A stretch of 64,000 bases of DNA, taken from assembly GCF_965363235.1 (NCBI RefSeq), contig NC_134847.1, forward strand, positions 46,999,305 to 47,063,304, in the 5' to 3' direction. A program made the position numbers and the translations under genes. The first letter of the stretch is position 1; each line of letters begins with the position of its first letter. Source of the stretch: Mytilus galloprovincialis (Eukaryota; Mollusca; Bivalvia; Mytilida; Mytilidae). Positions 46,076 to 57,329 of this stretch are shown piece after piece. The notes under the pieces were generated by a model. The model had not been told where the DNA came from. It searched no databases and saw nothing but the letters and a program-made list of their open reading frames with translations.

Positions 46076-49000
46076 ATGGTAAAGTTACACATTAAGAAAG
46101 GAGATGAGAGCCAGTTTCTCTATGAAACAACAGTGGAGATGCCTGTAGATGATTTGGTAAAGGATGTCTCAGCTATTTACAATGGCAGACTTAAAGTCCA
46201 GAGACTCTGTGCAGGTACAAGTATATAATTTAATTTTGGATGTAACAAGTCTTCTGGTTGGTTGACAGTGGCTGACAGTGTTTTGACTATCAGCTCGTAG
46301 ACATAATTTTGTCATGTGACTGTGACTTCGTGTATGTTTTTTGGTGATGTATTCCGGCTTATTACAAAATTTTGAATTAAATTATTAGGAATGACTAATA
46401 TTTTTCTGTCTTTTCGAAATAACATCAAAAATGTGGTGCACACTTTAAAATTTTAAACCACTACACAGGTTATTCAGTATGCACCACATTTTTTATGTTA
46501 TTATTTCATAGACAGAAAAAATAGTTCAGTCATGCCTTAAAATATATGTTAAATAGACACCACAATCCAGTTTGACCTTTTTTTGTTTGAAGTTTTCACA
46601 TGCTAGTTATGTCTTTCATTTTTTAGTATTTAGATTGTTTTTTTTTTTTTTTTAAAGAATATATTGTGTAGGAGATGACGTATGACTGCCAATAGGACAC
46701 TATCCACCAAAGTTCAAATCAAATGGATGTAAGCAATTTTGAACATGTTCAACTTGCAATTAACAAATTTGATCTTAAAAAACAGGTTTACACACAGATT
46801 TAGGCATAATATAGTATGAACCTCAGCCTTACTGCTCAAATCTTTTTTTTTCACAGATGGCTTCGAATAAGGCATACACAATTATGATAATACTTGTTTA
46901 TATTACAGAAATGGAAGAACTTGCCAAACATGGAGTTACATTACCTCCAAACATGCAAGGTTTAACAGAGGAACAACTTGTGGATTTAAAACTTAAGGAT
47001 GACTGGGGAGAGAAGTGTATACCAAGTGGAGGTTGGATAGAATTTAAAGATCCGCTGACAATTAGGAATGGAAAAGGTAGTGTATAGATACATGTATAAG
47101 CAGATTTGGTATGAGTGCCAATGAGACAACTATCTCATCCTAGTGACAATTTGTAAAAGAAAAACTATTATGTGTCAAAGTACGATCTTCAACACAGAGC
47201 CTCGGCTCACACAGAATAGCTAGCTATGAAGGGCCCAAAAAATACATGTTTAAAACCATACAAACGGGAAACCCAATGGTTTAATCTATATAAAAAATGA
47301 GAAAAGTGAAACATTTATGAACCACATTAACAATCAATAACTACTGAACATCAGATATCAGATATATATTTAAATGGTCAAAATATTATTACATGTACAT
47401 TTGTGTATGTAACAAGCTAAAAACAAATCATAACTCTGTGAAATTTGGTAACCAGCTGCATGTGAGCATTCCATTCTATTGGATGCTTATGATTTTGATT
47501 TAATGTACATGTTTTCTTACACAATTTGGCAATTTATGAAATTTTTGTCACATTTTTCTGAGGCTTTAAGAAATTTATGAAATTTGAAATTAATTGATAT
47601 GTGATCATACTTAATGTGTGATGTATTTTCATGTCCATTGCTCATCAAACTTCCTGTTTACCAAATATTATAACAAGGATTTCATTTGTGAGCAATAACA
47701 TGTTTTAGTCAAGATATTGTTTTATCTAAAAAAGAACAGTATCTTTTTGAAAATTAGAGCAATAACCTCATGTTCATGACTGTTATAAAAACCAAGAAAT
47801 ATCAACATTTTCCTGTATCTATAGAATCAAACAAAAACAGATTTAAACTTTACAAATGAGGAAAAAATATTTGCCTGAAGAAAGCAGCACATATATGTCC
47901 ATGTTTACACAACATGTCAATTATGGCATAAATTGCATGGTGATGATAATTGTGAATTGTCAAAAATATTCTTGACCAGTAATTTCTCATCTTTAAACTT
48001 GTAAAGTATCTAGATCTTTATTAGATTATGGTTTTAAATATTTCAGCACCACAGAAGAACATGGCAGATTTGATAAACAAGACAATAAAAGAAGCCAAAG
48101 ACATGATATCAAAGGTAATACACAAAGATAATTAAAATGAAGATAAAAAAAATCTAATTTGTATGTTTGTGTATTTGCTTTACAGTTGGTCGGCTAGCAA
48201 ATTTTTGTTATTTAAACGGACTTATGGATATTTAAAGAAATCACATAAGATGCCAATACCTTGTTGGTTGGATTTGATGATTTAAAATGTGAAAAAAAAA
48301 CAATTTTCATCAATCATGTACAGATGTTGTAAGGTAGATAATTCTGATCTTACTGTAAAAGGTTCAATATAGTTAAATGGACTCAGACATTTTTTGCCCA
48401 GACAGTGTAACATATAAATATACGAAATTTCTCATGAATTCTTTTTATAAAAGTATATTAATCCTATGTTATTACCAGTACTCAGTAAATAAAAAAAATA
48501 AAAGACTAATTTGGTGGCCAAATGGTCTAAGTAGTTCTAGTACTGTAATCACTAGCCAGTTAACACTGAAGTTGAGAGTTGGAACTTTGCCAGCCTGGCC
48601 AAAAATTGGCATTTAAACACCAATAATCAATAAATCATTCTGATGTTTCCAAAACATTTTCTTTTTAGAAAACTTTTATTGCACAGTTCATTGTAATCAA
48701 AAGCTTAATACATTGTACTTATACAAAGTAATATTAACCTATTTCTGTACTTTCTATATTTCAGAAAAAGGTACAATCAGATGATTTAGTTACTCAAGCT
48801 ACAGTGAAGGAAGCGCTAGACATATTACGTGGGGCTGTAATGATTGTATATCCAATGGGATTACCACCTCATGACAAAATCAAACAGGAAATAGAAAATG
48901 AAGAGGATTTATCTGGAACACAGGTAAAACATTGGAGAATTTACAGCAGAAAGCATTGAGTGTGTATGTAAAGGTAGAATCTTTTGTTAGCTTAACTACC

Positions 49001-50264
49001 CTCCTTTAAGAGTAGACTAGTCCTACAGACAGATAGATTGGCTATATGTTGGACTAGTCTACTCTTTAAGAAGGGTAGTTTGCCTAACTTAATAATGACT
49101 TCAGGGTTCAGCTAGCAAGCAAGCTAACCAAAGAAATTACATTGGCAGATCCAGGGGAGGTTCCTTGGGGTTGGAACCCCCCCTTTTTTTGGCCGATCAA
49201 TGTCCATGAGGCATATGAACTCGACTCCAATCTTAATTGACTAGGATTTTCAGTTTTCCTATCGAAGGTCTGTAGTTTTCTCTGGGCACCCCTGCCTCTT
49301 CCACCAATAAAAACTAGCTGCCATAAAGTAGCACAAAAGCGGTGCTTAAAAGTGGCTTTTAGACATAAAAAATCAAAATCTGCTGTCATTTTAATATTTT
49401 CCAGTGAAGGTAACAAAAAGTGAGTTTGCAATATTCTGTCAATTTTAAATTATTGAAGTCATCAGTGACAAAAATATGATTTATCAAGGTTTACTCTACA
49501 ATAACAGGGTAACTTCACAAAAGGCATCACTCTTGCCAAAAATATATATTAAAAGTAAGTATTTAAGAGTTTATAGATATAGAAAGATGTGATATGAGTG
49601 CCAATGAGAAAACTCTCCATCCAAATAATAATTTATAAAAGTAAACCATTATAGGTCAAGGTACAACCTTCAACACAGAGCTTTGGCTTACACCGAACAG
49701 TGAGCTATAAGGGGCCCCAAAAATTACTAGTGTAAAACCATTCAAACAGGAAAACCAACAGTCTTATCTATATAAAAACAAACAACAAAGTTACATTTAA
49801 GTAACATTTCAATGTTTATCTGCAAACTTGAAACATAACTTAGGCCAAATAAAAATATATGTGTGGTTCCAGTTACCCAACATGCCCTTCTTTTAAGTCT
49901 TGATATAAGCCTACCCTAAAGATTTGTCATTTTTATTAAGCACTGCTAAAGAAAGAATGTTGCTCCCATAGACTCATTGTAAAAATAAAACATAATAAAA
50001 AGAAATCCCTTCATACCTACCCTAACTAATTTAGATGTAACTGGAACCACACATACTTTTTTATTTGGCCTAATGAGAAGAGAAAATGAGACCCACAAGA
50101 TAAAATTACAAGAGAACACCCTAAGTTATAGGAATGAAGTGAATTCTTTTTCATTCTTATTCAATTATTAATTGAACTATTTTAAGTATTCACAATTTTT
50201 CAAAGAACCATTTTTGTCGAGCCTGCAACTTTTGTTGCAGAAAGCTCGACATAGGGATAGTGAT

Positions 50265-50297
<33 letters not shown>

Positions 50298-53200
50298 TTA
50301 GCTCACTTCTTAAAAGCTTTATATTTCAGAAGGTGGAAGACCTGGATGCTTCATACTTTGTATATAGATGCTTCATGTTACGAAGTTTCCGTCAGTCACA
50401 TGTCCAATGTCCTTGACCTCATTTTCATGGTTCAGTGACCACTTGAAAAAAAAGTTCAAATTTTTTGTAATGTTGAATTCTCTCTTATTATAAGTAATAG
50501 GATAACTATATTTGGTATGTGCGTACCTTGCAAGGTCCTCATGTCTGTCAGACAGTTTTCACTTGACCTCGACCTCATTTCATGGATCAGTGATCAAGGT
50601 TAAGTTTTGGTGGTCAAGTCCATATCTCAGATACTATAAGCAATAGGGCTAGTATATTCGGTGTATGGAAGGACTGTAAGGTGTACATGTCCAACTGGCA
50701 GGTGTCATCTGACCTTGACCTCATTTTCATTGTTCAGTGGTTATAGTTAAATTTTTGTGTTTTTGTCTGTTTTCTCATACTATATGCAATAGGTCTACTA
50801 TATTTGTTGTATGGAATGATGGTAAGGTGTACATGTCTAGCGGGCAGATGTTATGTGACCTTGACCTCATTTTCATGGTTCAGTGGTCAAAGTTAAGTTT
50901 TTGAGTTTTGGTCTTTTTATCTAATACTGTATGCCATAGGTCAACTATATTTGGTGTATGGAAATATTTTATGATCTTTATGTCAGTCGCGCTGGTTTTA
51001 TTTGACTGTGACCTCATTTTCACGGTTCATTGCACAGTGTTAAGTTTTTGTGTTTGGTCTATTTTTCTTAAACTATAAGTAATGGGTCAACTATATATGT
51101 TGTATAGAAGCATTGTTAGCTGTACATGTCTGCCTGGCATGGTTCATCTGACCTTGACCTCATTTTCAAGGTTCATTGGTCTTTGTTTAGTTATCTTGGT
51201 TAATGTTAAGTTTATGAGACAGTTGTAATAAAACTAAGCTTTATACTTAGGACTATCAACATAATATCAATGATTAGTATAGAAGGCGAGACATTTCAGC
51301 GTGTGCACTCTTGTCTGTTTATAAACAAATATTTCTTATTTCTTCTTTACATTTACATATATATGTTAAATTTAAAAGAAATTAATTGGTAAAATTGAGA
51401 TTGTTACTTACAAATGTGTTGTATTTCTTAAAGGCATCTTTAGACGTAATTGAAGAGGAAAATGCATCTATTTGGTTCTCAGGAAAAGAAATGTTAAGAG
51501 GCAAGAAACTGAAAGATTTTGCTGGAAAGAATGAAAAGACAAAAATTATAGCAAAAATTCAAAAGGTAAGAAGACCTGTGTAATAACAGTCTGATTTTCT
51601 TATTAACCTGAACCTTGAGCTATCTAGTACTCAGATGTGTGAATTAAACTGAGAAAACTACTTATCCTTGTCTATTGTTGCAAAGGGGTTATCTGAATAA
51701 AATTCTACAATCAAGTATGGTAATTGATATGTCCACCAAAGTTAAAAGGTAAAGCAATTTCAATTTAAACTGAAACAATGAATATGGTATTTTTCACTTG
51801 ATAGTTTAAACATATTTATTTATAGTGGATTTGGAAACAAGTAATGGCAACTTATATTAATCCCTTTCCCCTTTATATGTGCGAGTGCTACCTTGTAGCA
51901 GCATTAGACTGCTCTTTTTTGGAAATCTACAAGGGTGTCTTTTATGCGCAAGAGATATTGCTCCCTCTTAAAATAGGTCAGCCATTTATCGTTCCTTTCC
52001 CACAGTCTATTGTCATTACTCAAGACCATACTCTCAAATGGTGTCAAGAGAGAGCTGATAATTCGGCCCCTTAAATTTTCTCCCCAGAACAGCGATGGAA
52101 CCAGTAACCTTTATGTTAGTATTCCGATGCGCTAACCATAACACCATGTCTCTCTTTCACTTGGTACATACTCTATTATATAATGATACAAGTTTGATCG
52201 TTAGGTATGTCCTAGTTTGATTGTTTGACCTTTTATCCTTGGTTTTCTAATCTCTATCTTTTAAAAAAAAAATTGTAATTCTATTAACAACTTTACATTG
52301 ATAATTACTTTTAAAATTGTGTGAATTGTTTGTTTTGGCAATGCCATGTTGTTTTCAAATTGTAGACAAGACATGTCATAGAATACCTCTGTCTCTTGTC
52401 TGTCAGACACATGACCACTTATTAGGAAAAAACATATTATAATAATTTTAAGATGGTACAAAACACCTTGACTAAAATTAATTTGGCTTGTTTAATTTTC
52501 ATAAAGTTTTGACAAAATATTCACTTTGACCGTTTGAAAGAATATAAAAATTTCAAATAACTTGAACCACATACATTCCTGGAAAAAAATACTTTGATAT
52601 ATTCACTTATTTTGATTATTGAGAAGCTTTATATTTCCTTAACAATAGACCGTTATAAAGGTTCAGCTGATTTATACAGAGTTATCTCCCTGTAGTGTTA
52701 TGTACCACCTTAACAAACATTAAGATCAGATTTGACCAGAACTGAAGATGACATTTTTGTGAATAAAAGATTGCGACTATTTCTTTAATTGTGTGATACT
52801 GACTTTTATAGAGAGGACAAGGAGCTCCTGGCAGGGAACCAGTTGTTAGTGAAGCTGAACAGAAACAGATGATGGCATATTACTATAAGAAACAGGAAGA
52901 AATGAAGGTTTGTATGTTACTGAATCTTAGAAGTCCATTGACCTATTGGTTTATGGTACTAGAATATGTTTATTATTTAAGATTTGGACCTAAAGATTTA
53001 TTACTCCCCTTTTATTTATAATCATGATTTTCTTTTATGAATGTCTATTACGATTGGGAACAATTGTGTTGGATTGAGGCAAAACTTTTGTGAATATTTG
53101 ATTTCTTTGTTTTTCCAAAGATTGAATACAAGCCTATAGAAAGTTTGAACTCCATGGAACATTAATATTTGTGGTTTTATACCAAAAACACTGTATTCCA

Positions 53201-54134
53201 TGAATTTGGTATCCAATGCAAGATTATGTTTCAATATTATATATATATATATAGGTGTAATACCACCATTGATTTTTCCCTATAAGTCTTTGTTAAATTT
53301 GCACTTTTCAAAAAAAAAATGCAGAAGTTATCTTTGTTTCAAATAAAGAAATACTTGGCATGAGTAAAGTTTTATCCTGTCCAGTACCATAGAAAATATT
53401 TCACATTACATTTCATTGCATACAAGTAAATAACCATCACTGGAAGTTAACCAATCACATTTCTCCCCATATCTAACCTGTGTACAAGGTTTAAGAACCA
53501 TGTAACCTCAAGTTTACAAAATATTCTATAGAAAGGGTTAACCCCAAATAAAAATAATAATAGTGATTTGAAATACCCAAGACATATGCTTATGAAACAG
53601 AAATGTTTTACTGCAATAAAATGTAGGATTAATTACTTACAACTGTCAAATTCAAGGGAATTTTTTTTTTCAACCTATTTTCGTATACAACGGGATGTGA
53701 CGTACCATGATTTGGTGGTATTACACCTAAATATAGATATTAGAAGATGTAGTGTAAGTTCCTATGAGACAACTCTCCATCCAAATCAAAATTTGTAAAA
53801 GTAAACCAATATAGGTCAAAGTTCAGTCTTCAACACAGAGCCTTGGCTCACAACGAAAAAGCAAGCTAAAAAGGGTCCCAACAATGACTAGTGTAAAACC
53901 ATTGAATATAATACATGTATTTCAATAAAACTATTGCAAACATTTATTAATTTACAATTTACACTGTTCAAGATATTTTTTTCATTTTACATCAAACCTA
54001 ATGGTTTTTACTTAACATTACAGAAACTTGATGCAGAAAGTGAGGAGGCCTACTTAGATTCTGATTGGGCTGACAATGCAGCACTAAAGAGAAACTTCCA
54101 TGGACTCAATAACATCAAATGGGGACCTAAATAG
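46076..54134 (+). CDS. CFAP298: CFAP298 (C21orf59/Kurly) cilia- and flagella-associated protein 298, complete, 7 coding exons
   Basis: Cytoplasmic factor needed for assembly of axonemal dynein arms and for motile-cilia polarity in vertebrates. Coding exons: 46076-46214, 46909-47076, 48047-48114, 48765-48923, 51434-51565, 52812-52907, 54024-54134. All have GT/AG borders, phases agree, and the sum is 873 nt or 290 residues, the same length as the human protein. The start MVKLHIKKGDESQFLYET aligns with the human N-terminus. Other conserved blocks are YNGRLKVQRLC, LPPNMQGLTEEQ, LKDDWGEKC, LRGAVMIVYPMGLPP, EDLSGTQA, KNEKTKIIAKIQKRGQGAP, and the C-terminal WADNAALKRNFHG ending IKWGPK. No residue loss or frame break is seen. 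It diverges from HELB across a 5.7 kb spacer. Confidence 0.98.
46398..46545. mobile_element. ~150-bp palindromic MITE in CFAP298 intron 1
   Basis: The left arm gactaatatttttctgtct, then aaataacatcaaaaatgtgg and tgca, pairs with the right arm tgcaccacattttttatgtt, then atttcatagacagaaaaaat and agtc. The loop is about 45 bp. Wholly within the intron between 46214 and 46909. Confidence 0.8.
47098..47300 (+). repeat. Dispersed 'ATGTGGTATGA-TGCCAAT' repeat, near full length
   Basis: Begins 22 bp after a CFAP298 exon (ending 47076): gcagatttggtatgagtgcc, acaactatctcatcc, caacacagagcctcggctc, ctatgaagggccc and ccatacaaacgggaaaccc. The splice donor is untouched. Further copies at 49578-49790, 53738-53915 and 56896-57085 share the same order of phrases and the same strand. 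Confidence 0.82.
48505..48640 (+). mobile_element. SINE head: tRNA-like sequence in CFAP298 intron
   Basis: tggtggccaaatggtctaag resembles a tRNA 5' arm and A-box, and gttgagagttggaactttg a degraded B-box (consensus GTTCGAANCC). The stretch gtaatcactagccagttaac is shared with the SINE at 17945. It is a decayed Pol III head, not a functional tRNA: there is no clean cloverleaf or anticodon loop. Confidence 0.6.
48993..49090. mobile_element. ~98-bp palindrome in CFAP298 intron 4
   Basis: The left arm agcttaactaccctccttta, then agagtagactagtcc, pairs with the right arm ggactagtctactctttaag, then aagggtagtttgcct, around a ~28-bp loop. It is 70 bp after the exon ending at 48923. Small fold-back element. 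Confidence 0.82.
49140..49390 (+). repeat. G-rich repeat fragment followed by headless SINE body
   Basis: 49140-49205 (ggcagatccaggggaggttc, ggttggaaccccccc) is the fragment related to 31660-31840. 49225-49385 carries ctccaatcttaattgactag, ttctctgggcacccctgcct, tccaccaataaaaactagct and gcggtgcttaaaagtg, the same body domain as the SINE at 17945-18170 but without the tRNA head. Confidence 0.6.
49578..49790 (+). repeat. Dispersed 'ATGTGGTATGA-TGCCAAT' repeat, full-length copy
   Basis: One of the cleanest copies: gatgtgatatgagtgccaat, ctctccatcc, aaagtaaaccattataggtc, cttcaacacagagctttggc, ggggccccaaaaattactag and accattcaaacagg. About 210 bp. In CFAP298 intron 4. Confidence 0.82.
49840..50073. 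mobile_element. ~234-bp MITE with ~37-bp inverted ends
   Basis: The left end ttaggccaaataaaaatata, then tgtgtggttccagttac, is complementary to the right end gtaactggaaccacacatac, then ttttttatttggcctaa. Only one or two mismatches, so it is fairly young. Probably TA or TTA target. CFAP298 intron 4. Confidence 0.88.
50211..51310 (+). mobile_element. 1.1-kb element with 5' hairpin, CGG tract and six ~147-bp internal units
   Basis: Opens with a strong hairpin (50216-50250: GTCGAGC...GCTCGAC enclosing CTGCAAC...GTTGCAG), then gatagtgatccggcgg and about ten CGG triplets (50264-50294). The phrase gaccttgacctcattttcat recurs near 50408, 50564, 50711, 50857, 51004 and 51150. Between these, 'gttaagttttt', 'ataagcaatagg(g/t)ct' and 'ggtgtatgga' recur at fixed spacing. 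It ends around ggcgagacatttcagcgtgt. A 5'-truncated-tail relative lies at 55575-55920. The tandem core recalls oyster 'pearl'-type (Helitron-like) elements, but this link is only by general structure. Confidence 0.8.
52452..52709. mobile_element. 258-bp TTAA MITE (GGTGGTACATAACAC ends)
   Basis: Left GATGGTACAAAACACC and right (complement) GGTGGTACATAACACT are imperfect inverted ends, flanked by TTAA at 52448-52451 and 52710-52713. Non-coding, in CFAP298 intron 5, ending about 100 bp before the exon at 52812. Piggybac-type target site. Confidence 0.75.
53238..53254. repeat. (TA)n microsatellite
   Basis: A short TATATA run in CFAP298 intron 6. The flanking phrases taggtgtaataccaccat (53254) and tggtggtattacacctaaat (53713) are complementary, so the 460 bp between may be another fold-back element. 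Confidence 0.6.
53738..53915 (+). repeat. Dispersed 'ATGTGGTATGA-TGCCAAT' repeat, copy in CFAP298 intron 6
   Basis: agaagatgtagtgtaagttc, acaactctccatcc, aaagtaaaccaatataggtc, cttcaacacagagccttggc and gactagtgtaaaaccatt. Ends about 110 bp before the last CFAP298 exon. Confidence 0.8.
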
Positions 54135-54530
54135 GGCTGTAATGTTTGTAACAACCATCCATATGTGTTCAAAGTAACTAAGGAAGACGTATCTGTATTA
54201 CATATACTTCTGTATGAAATTTCTCATATGTACTGGCTCTGATTTAATATAATGAACATTAGTGAAATTACCAAACTGATGGTTTCAACAAACTGTATTT
54301 TGTAAAGTGGAAAATTGTAGCAAATTTTGTGATTCAGATAAAATTGCAAAATTATTCCAATGCATGAATTTTATCTTAAAGGTAGATGAGATCAAGAAAT
54401 ACATAAACATTTAATCTTATGAACCTGATGTTGGTCTTTGAAATAAATAAAAAATTCTAGTATCACCATTTACAATGGTTACTGGCTGGAATGTTTCATA
54501 TCATAAGGGATAAATAAAAATTATTGAAAA
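54135..54530 (+). other. CFAP298 3' UTR with polyadenylation signals
   Basis: Follows the TAG stop. AATAAA hexamers at 54442-54447 and 54513-54518 suggest a 3' UTR of about 0.33 or 0.4 kb. Confidence 0.6.
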
Positions 54531-54747
54531 ATTAATTCTTTTCAAATGTCTCATTGTTTGAGTTGTGTTAAATGGCTACCTAATGTTGACTTTGCAGGGA
54601 ACTATATCAGCAGCATTGTTGACTAAACTGGATACAAAATTATATTTGGTTATCTCCAGATATTGCACAAATATATTTTTTACTGTTTTTTGTATCCTTT
54701 TTAGGTGAAATGTTGGTATGACTCTTGTTGATATTGATTATGACATA

Positions 54748-54925
54748 CTTAGGATTCATTTATTTTCTTGGATTAAGGAAAACATGTTTGTTGATACATG
54801 TATTAAATTTCGTGGTTTAGATGAAGTCTGTATACAAGCCTAGGGAACATTTGTTATTTGTTGAACATTTAATTTCATGGTTCACATGTACCCACGATAT
54901 CCAGGAAAGTTGGTATCTTATCAAT
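54748..54925. mobile_element. ACTGTGGATTCAT MITE family, copy 3 (one end decayed)
   Basis: aggattcatttattttcttg, taaatttcgtggtttagatg, gtctgtatacaagcctaggg and catggttcacatgtaccca match the family internal order; the right terminal repeat is degraded. Confidence 0.65.
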
Positions 54926-55574
54926 AATAATGTAAACATCTTTAAATTGATCTTATTTGGTGCATTTGTTCACAAATGATAACATTTTCTATACAGGCCT
55001 TTAAGAAAGGTTCACATTGACATTTTTGATATATTAGAATTTGTTTTTCTCTCATTATGTTTTCATTTATGTGTTATATTCATCAGACTAAAAACATCAC
55101 CGTTTTTCACATATATTGTCAGCAAAACATGTCCACAATTCATTATGTATTGAAATTAATCACCAGTTAAACATTAAATAAGTATGCTGGTATTTTTTTA
55201 TTCTTTGTGTCATTTGTAAAAAATCTTTATCAAATCAAATTTTACTTCTTATAACTAATAACTTAAAATAGATGACTTTCACATTTATACATTTTCCATT
55301 TCGATTTGTTCAGTGATGCCAATTATTCGGATTTACTTTGACATTTAGTGAAAATGTATTTTAAAACAAATGTTATTACTTGATATTGTTCTGTATTATT
55401 TATTTATTGTGTTGTGAAATTAAATTATTAATGATGTATTTCTTACATTAATGAATGAATTAAAAATTATTTTTATGGACTTATTCTTCTTTTTGCATTT
55501 TATTCGTAAACTTGCTATTGTCCTAGTTGATGGTCAACATTATACGATTGCTGTCTTTTATGAGGTATATGTAG

Positions 55575-55920
55575 TTTTTGTCAAGCCTGTTGCAGAAAGC
55601 TCAACATAGGGATAGTGATCAGGCTGTGGCATATACTAACTTCTTAAAGCTTTATATGTTAGAAGATAGAAGACCTGGATGCTGTATATAGATGCCATAT
55701 GTTATGAAGTTTCTGTCTGTTATATTTCCATTGTCCCTGACCCCATTTTCATGGTTCAGTGACTACTTGAAAAACAAGTTCAGTTTTTTTGTAATGTTAA
55801 TTTTCTTTCTTATAATGAGTAATAAGATAACTATATATATTATGTGCATATTTATTGCTGATCAGTTTTGCGATAGACTTTTAACATTGCTGTATCTATT
55901 AAAGTTTTCAAAATAATAGG
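55575..55920 (+). mobile_element. Truncated relative of the 50211-51310 element
   Basis: caagcctgttgcagaaagct, cataggg, gatagtgatcaggctgtgg and cttcttaaagctttatatg follow the same order as 50217-50330, then one internal unit with gaccccattttcatggttca. The hairpin has lost one half of its inner stem and the CGG tract is absent. Confidence 0.75.
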
Positions 55921-56895
55921 CAAAACCACTATAATTGGTCAAACTTCATCATTACAAGTAATGGAAAAAAAGGAAAAAAGGTTAATCTAGAAATATTGGC
56001 CTATTACTCAGCAACATTTTCTCTGTGTTTTTTTTTTTATCATTTTCAAGATATTACGCAATAACTTGTTTGAACCTGTATGTTCTTTTCTTAGCCATTG
56101 GGTGCAAAGTTAGTGTATGGACTGAAATATAATTCACATTTACAAAGATTCCTAAACCCTTAGAATCAATCTTGTTGAATTTGGTTAAAATTGGATTAGT
56201 TTTGGATGATAAGATCATAGAAAAGTTTATGATAGCTGATCGGCCAATACAAAGTGATGGTAAAAGAGATAAAACAAAAATCCAACAACACCATATACAA
56301 TACTAGGTCTGGATCTGTATTTTAAAAACAACTTTTGTCACATAAAGATTGGATATTCTCATTAAAAGTAACAAATCAAAATGATTGAATATGGTACTGA
56401 AGAAAATTATCAAACAGGTAAAAAAGAAGCTTTTTAACTTCTATGCCAGATAAATCTATATACCAAAACAAGGTTTTATAATTATAAGCATTATATTTAT
56501 GCTCTGCACTGTTGATAATGGCTGGGCACCTGTCAAGTTCAGAAATGTTATCTCGGTCTGTATGTTAATATTTGTTGCTGACTCTGAAGCATGATGTGAA
56601 GGTTCATTTGCTGTATTATAAAATTAGGAAAAAGGTTTACATCTTCAAGACGTAAGTTGTTTAAATGAGCCTTGGTAAACATTTTGCTCTTGTCGAGTCC
56701 AGGTTCTAGCTTTTAACTATTTTTTTTTTCAACAGTAAGAAGTCATCACCTTATTTCAGTAATTCAGTTAATGAATGCTGAAAATAACAAAAAATTGTGT
56801 GTGTCCAAAATGTTTTCCTTGATTAATCTTCATCAGGAACACTCAAACCTTAAACTGAAAAGGCTGTTAAAGGACCTTCACACATAAAAGATAGA

Positions 56896-57085
56896 TATAG
56901 GAAGATGTGGTATGATGCCAATGAGACAACTCTCCATCCAAGAAACAATTTATAAAAGTAAACCATTATTAGGCCTTCAAAACAGAGCCTTGGCTCGCAC
57001 CGAACAAGCTATAAAGGGCCCCAAAAATTACTTGTGTAAAACCATTCAAACGGGAAAACCCATGGTCTGATCTATATAAAAACAA
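56896..57085 (+). repeat. Dispersed 'ATGTGGTATGA-TGCCAAT' repeat, intergenic copy
   Basis: ggaagatgtggtatgatgcc, acaactctccatccaaga, acagagccttggctcgcacc, ctataaagggcccc and accattcaaacgggaaaac. Nothing else is recognised in 55920-56890 on either strand. Confidence 0.82.
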
Positions 57086-57329
57086 CAAAATAATTTCTGA
57101 ATGTACAGTATAAATCATGTCAGCACAGACTACTGACCTGATAATTCTTTTATGGATTTACAACCCACCAGCAGTAGTATCGAATGGTCTATAAGTTTGG
57201 TTTAACTTTTTTAAAGTAATGAAATAACATATTGTGCAAAGTATATCATTTTTAATAAATGCATAACAACTTTCATACATATACAACATGAAATATAAAA
57301 TGGCCCTAGTTTCAAACTTATTCATGTAA

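Noticed and set aside
48505..48640. Functional tRNA gene
   Set aside because: Only A- and B-box-like fragments are seen. No cloverleaf with paired acceptor stem could be drawn, and it matches a SINE head.
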